Source of the DNA: Odiellus spinosus
Lineage: Eukaryota > Arthropoda > Arachnida > Opiliones > Phalangiidae
Direction of reading: 5' to 3'
Assembly: GCA_963920705.1 (NCBI GenBank)
Contig: OY987227.1
Coordinates: forward strand, 14,053,602 to 14,117,601
Length of the DNA stretch: 64,000 nucleotides
The notes below the pieces were generated by a model. It had not been told where the DNA came from. It saw only the letters and a program-made list of their open reading frames with translations, and searched no databases. Of the stretch, positions 60,701 to 64,000 are shown one piece after another (within the stretch, counting starts at the first letter, position 1; each line of letters opens with the position of its first letter). Position numbers and translations under genes: made by a program.

Positions 60701-63700
60701 ATGAGGGATCGAGAGAGGCTCGGGAGTCTCATCCGTGAAGCGAATAGGAATGAAGATACGTTAGGGGAAGGAGAGATAACCGGTAAAATAATATCACTTG
60801 TAAACTTTCAATTTCATTAAACCTTTTTACGCGATTGTACTATAAGTTCATTCCATATGAAAGGCTGAATAAAGAGATGTTAAAGGGAGGAGAGATAGCT
60901 GGTAAGACACGGACATTTTAGGAGAGCCTTTAATTCTATTCTGTCGCGTATCGTGGATGAAATTCGGTATGTTTAATGAAAGAAGAGCGATCGAGAGACC
61001 CTAGCAGCGAGATCAAAGGGGTTTTTCACCGTCCCTTTTTATTCAAAAACGCATCTTTTATGGAACGCCGACTTTTATTTACTAATTTACCTAAGACATA
61101 CTTTTTTTACTCTCGTATAAAAGTCCGCGTGGAAAATTTACATTTTGGCCTAAGGGGTTTATTTTTCAAAGTAAAGAAAGTTGTGATTTATATAAGGACC
61201 CTCAATCGGAAGCTTGAGATCTCATATCTCTATCATATTAATCCATACATATATATTTATAATAAGTCTAAAAATACGTAATATCAGAAATAGATAATTT
61301 GAATTCGAATCTTTCTCATCCACCGCTGCTAAATCTTAATTTCAATTGCGGAAAGTAGATTTTTGTACAATATAAGAAAGTCAAAAATATAGGGAAGTTA
61401 TAAATAGACTCTCGTTACACAACTAAAGCATTATACCCTATTCAGACGAGGCTTAACTAGCCGGTTTAATCAAATTTAACCGTGGTTTAATCACAATTTA
61501 ATGAAGTTTATTGAACTGAGAAGGCTATGCAAACCTCAGTTAAATCTGATTAAATCAGGATAATCTGAAGAGTGTATTAGGGAGATACACATCGTGTTTC
61601 TATTCTTTTATCAACTTCTGATAATATCCAGGATACCTTTGATATAATATTGGAATACTTTATAGTGAAAATTTTAAAGAAAGTTATCAGAAAACAAAGA
61701 TGAATTAGAAATATTTAGGGTTACAGAAAATATGTTGCAAATAATAACCTCGAGAATGTGCACAAATCGTATTAAAATCAATTTATTAAAGATAATTTAA
61801 CTAATTTAAATTATTTGAGCAAATATTAAATCCCTTTTAATCTAAGCTCAAATGATTTTAAATCTGTTTTAATCGTGATTAATACGAATGTGTACGTTGT
61901 TCATCAGGTGTTTTTATAAGTATACAAAAACTCGGATTGTATTTAATTTAAATTTCCCCCTTATATACAATAGAATCTATATTGTTGAATCAGCTTTTAA
62001 TATAGTCAACGTTAAATTTCGATTAAAAAAAGTTGAATATAATAGTTTGCTTAAGCGCGGCTCGTGGCTATACGGTGTGAGCTTTATAGGCATTGTTCGG
62101 GCTGGGGAATTGATGGAAATTTAATGTTGACCCCTCGACGATGAAAAATTATAGGAAATCGGACACCGCGGGTGTTGGTAGCTTCGTGTTTGACAATGTA
62201 TACGTATTAAAAGCGGTCGAAGCTAAACTTCGAATCACTTTAAAGTTACAGCGGATAGCGTTACGCGTTAAGGGAAGTTTCGATTTGTAGGCGCTGAATT
62301 TTCAAACTGATTATTACCATAACATTATAGTCCAAATTACAAAGCCAACAAGCGGGCGAGAGTCTGATCAAACACATTATCAATCCCCCCCCCCCCCTCC
62401 CCAGCATTAAAAACACACAGATATATGTAAAACTATAGAGAGAACTATTTTTCAAAACGACGTGTCTAAAAAAATTCTATACCGAGATTTACAAATTTAT
62501 TTAGTTAGCTTTGAATTTGTGTATTTTATAACTTTTAAATTACAGATTGGGTTACTTTTATCACTATAATTTGTTTATAATTTATTATTCGTACGTTCAA
62601 CTTAATATTAATTGATCTGAACTTAAATTTATTATAAGTTTTGATTATAAAGAGATTAAAGGGATGATGAAGAGGAAAATCTAGTGATATTTCACCAATT
62701 CTCCTTTAAAACAATATTCCTGATATATCCAAAGAATCATTGGTAAATTATCTTCAAAAGCTTATTTCGTGGACCAATTAGTAACGCGCGATAATTAATA
62801 CACGCTTTCTGATCAAGAGAAGTAATTGGGGATACTTGAGGCGGACTGATAATGTTAAACCTCAGCATAGAGAAGATGTTAATTGGATTTTGGTGAAAAT
62901 ATAAGGTTACGCGGGAATAGAATTAAATGATTCGGAATAGGGACTTCTGGCAAGACTCCATGTCGAGATTGAGTTCAAAAATATAATCACTATAAAATTA
63001 TGACAATATATAGAAACAATATTGCTTCTAATTCAAATACTCTTTATTTTTCCCAGCTAAAACTTTTCTATTTAAACATCGTTTTCCAGCCTAATTTTTC
63101 CAGGCCTAATTTTAAAAAAGGGGGATGGTTAGGGTTAGCGCATGGTGGTTAAAACGTTAAGCCTACACGCGTTGATAAGATCGAGTATTAAACTGTTAAA
63201 AGTTTCCGATTTGTATCATCACTCGTCGTCTCTAGTTTCTCGACTGATGGGATCGTCGAGCGGGATGTCCATGTCAAATATGAACATGCCGGCCGCTCTC
63301 AGCGCCTGCTCCGTAGCCGCGGCCGCGGCAGCAGCCTCCGACGGCAAGGGAGGACCCTCGGCCGTTCACCAATTCCCGCTCACGCCGCAGAGAAGGAAGA
63401 GGAGAGTCCTCTTCACGCAGGTATATTAAGCGTTAAATTTATCCCCAAAGCGCGATCTTCTCTCAAACCAAGAGTTAATTTACATTTCATGCCATCGTCA
63501 ATATGACCACAATGAGCTATATATATAGAGTTGAACTCTGCAGTACAGATTTTGGAGTAAACCAGATCAATTAAACTGCGGGAACTTATAGTTTACATTT
63601 AAAAATTATTGTTATTCCAAATATAGTAAATCTAATTAATTCGCCTTGATTATCAGGATAGAAATAATTTAAGCTAAAATAAGTTGAATAGTAAGAATGA

Positions 63701-64000
63701 AATGATACTTTTCCAAGAACTTCGAAAAAAATTGCCCATTTTTATTACCCAAATATCTTATCTATATATAAGTCTGTTTTATTGTCTTTTAACTTATTTT
63801 TCTAACCTTAAGGCTCAAGTCTACGAATTGGAACGTCGCTTCAAGCAACAAAAGTACCTTTCGGCGCCGGAACGCGAACACTTGGCCAGCCTGATTCATC
63901 TGACGCCAACCCAAGTGAAAATCTGGTTTCAAAACCATCGCTACAAATGCAAACGACAAGCGAAAGAAAAGGCAATGGCGGAACAACAAAGTCAGCATCA
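51748..64000 (+). CDS. scro: scarecrow / NKX2-1 homeobox transcription factor (3' end off window)
   Basis: Three coding exons are visible: 51748-52276 (176 codons plus 1 nt), 63236-63420 and 63813-64000, joined in frame (phase 1, then phase 0); the stop lies beyond the window. The start, [20 protein letters not shown], is the NKX2-1 N-terminus with the TN repressor motif (FSVTDILSP, residues 11-19). A Ser/Thr/Asn-rich stretch and a His run follow (58-61). Exon 1 ends with [12 protein letters not shown], the conserved block that in NKX2-1 precedes ISRxMG, and exon 2 indeed starts ISRLMG. The homeodomain is residues 229-288 with Tyr54 of the NK2 class. The product is a nuclear DNA-binding protein, expected to bind CAAG-type sites and to act in brain, optic lobe and pharynx development (family knowledge). 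The related gene vnd/NKX2-2 is excluded by the N-terminus. Confidence 0.97.
57100..57480. promoter_or_regulatory. Candidate enhancer in scro intron 1
   Basis: A GC-richer island contains a perfect octamer ATGCAAAT (57264-57271) with TTTAATTAG just before it, an E2F-like CCGCGCCAAAA near 57107, and a CpG-rich ACGCGCGC run near 57313. POU and homeodomain sites side by side are common in neural enhancers of NK2 genes, but chance matches are possible. Confidence 0.3.
59225..59236. promoter_or_regulatory. Tandem CAGCTG E-boxes in scro intron 1
   Basis: CAGCTGCAGCTG is a perfect 12-base palindrome of two adjacent bHLH-type E-boxes in a small GC-richer block. A bHLH input into scro is conceivable; nothing beyond the motif supports it. 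Confidence 0.3.
63236..64000 (+). other. scro: Homeodomain-coding exons 2 and 3 of scro
   Basis: Exon 2 (185 nt) encodes residues 177-238: ISRLMG, a Met/Ser-rich stretch, a run of seven alanines, and homeodomain positions 1-10 ([10 protein letters not shown]). Intron 2 (63421-63812, 392 bp) falls between homeodomain residues 10 and 11, the place of the QAQ junction in vertebrate NKX2-1. Exon 3 gives positions 11-60, including recognition helix [15 protein letters not shown] with Gln50, Asn51 and the NK2-specific Tyr54. Position 56 is Cys, as I recall for insect scro, where NKX2-1 has Met. The window ends at codon 300 plus two bases, within a Gln-rich stretch after AKEKAMAEQ. Confidence 0.96.

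Larger units (their letters stand above)
52277..63235 (+). other. Intron 1 of scro (10.96 kb)
   Basis: The donor is GTAAGT at 52277 and the acceptor CGTCTCTAG ends at 63235. AT-rich sequence is broken by GC-richer blocks at about 52940-54350, 55850-56060, 57100-57480, 58150-58440 and 59190-59260. Simple repeats include (GA)n at about 53851-53868, (TA)n at 53999-54016 and a C run at about 62382-62400. An inverted pair ACACTTGTCA/TGACAAGTGT at about 52381 and 52490 bounds a possible small MITE, and a repeat piece shared with 1.05 and 9.83 kb lies at 60124-60173. None of the open frames inside shows a domain. Clear T2-type ends are rarer here than in the 7-47 kb part. Confidence 0.6.

Overview
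The window is AT-rich animal DNA, almost certainly from an arthropod. Two gene families show this: lytic polysaccharide monooxygenases (LPMOs) of the animal AA15 type, and an NK2-class homeobox gene whose protein matches insect scarecrow (scro) / vertebrate NKX2-1 residue for residue across the homeodomain. Genes are split by short and long introns with GT..AG ends. The species cannot be named from this sequence.

Layout. (1) About 1-29.8 kb is gene-poor and crowded with small non-autonomous DNA transposons. The largest group has ends reading TTAAAGGGA, which fits the TTAA-targeting T2/Kolobok superfamily. The one coding exon I can support here is a first coding exon on the minus strand at 3301-3421 (40 residues and a clean splice donor); its gene continues off the left edge and I do not recognise it. 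A GC-richer block at 11.6-12.2 kb carries a perfect RFX X-box and may be a promoter. (2) 29.9-46.3 kb holds three AA15 LPMO genes in tandem on the plus strand. Each has four coding exons with introns at identical positions and phases, a signal peptide that leaves His1 exposed, the second copper ligand at mature His91, a variable linker, and a C-terminal six-cysteine module. Genes 2 and 3 are recent duplicates that include their promoters and 3' flanks. (3) 46.3-50.3 kb is intergenic and contains a 27-bp satellite-like array. (4) From about 50.3 kb the sequence becomes GC-richer and enters the scro locus: a long leader, exon 1, an 11-kb first intron with several GC-rich candidate regulatory blocks, exon 2, a short intron, and exon 3, which runs off the right edge after the homeodomain.

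The LPMOs would be secreted copper enzymes that cleave chitin or another crystalline polysaccharide oxidatively. scro would be a nuclear transcription factor of brain and pharynx development. No functional link between them is implied; they are neighbours on the same strand. I found no rRNA, convincing tRNA, CRISPR array or intact transposase. Exon limits are read by eye from splice consensus and reading frame; repeat limits are approximate.
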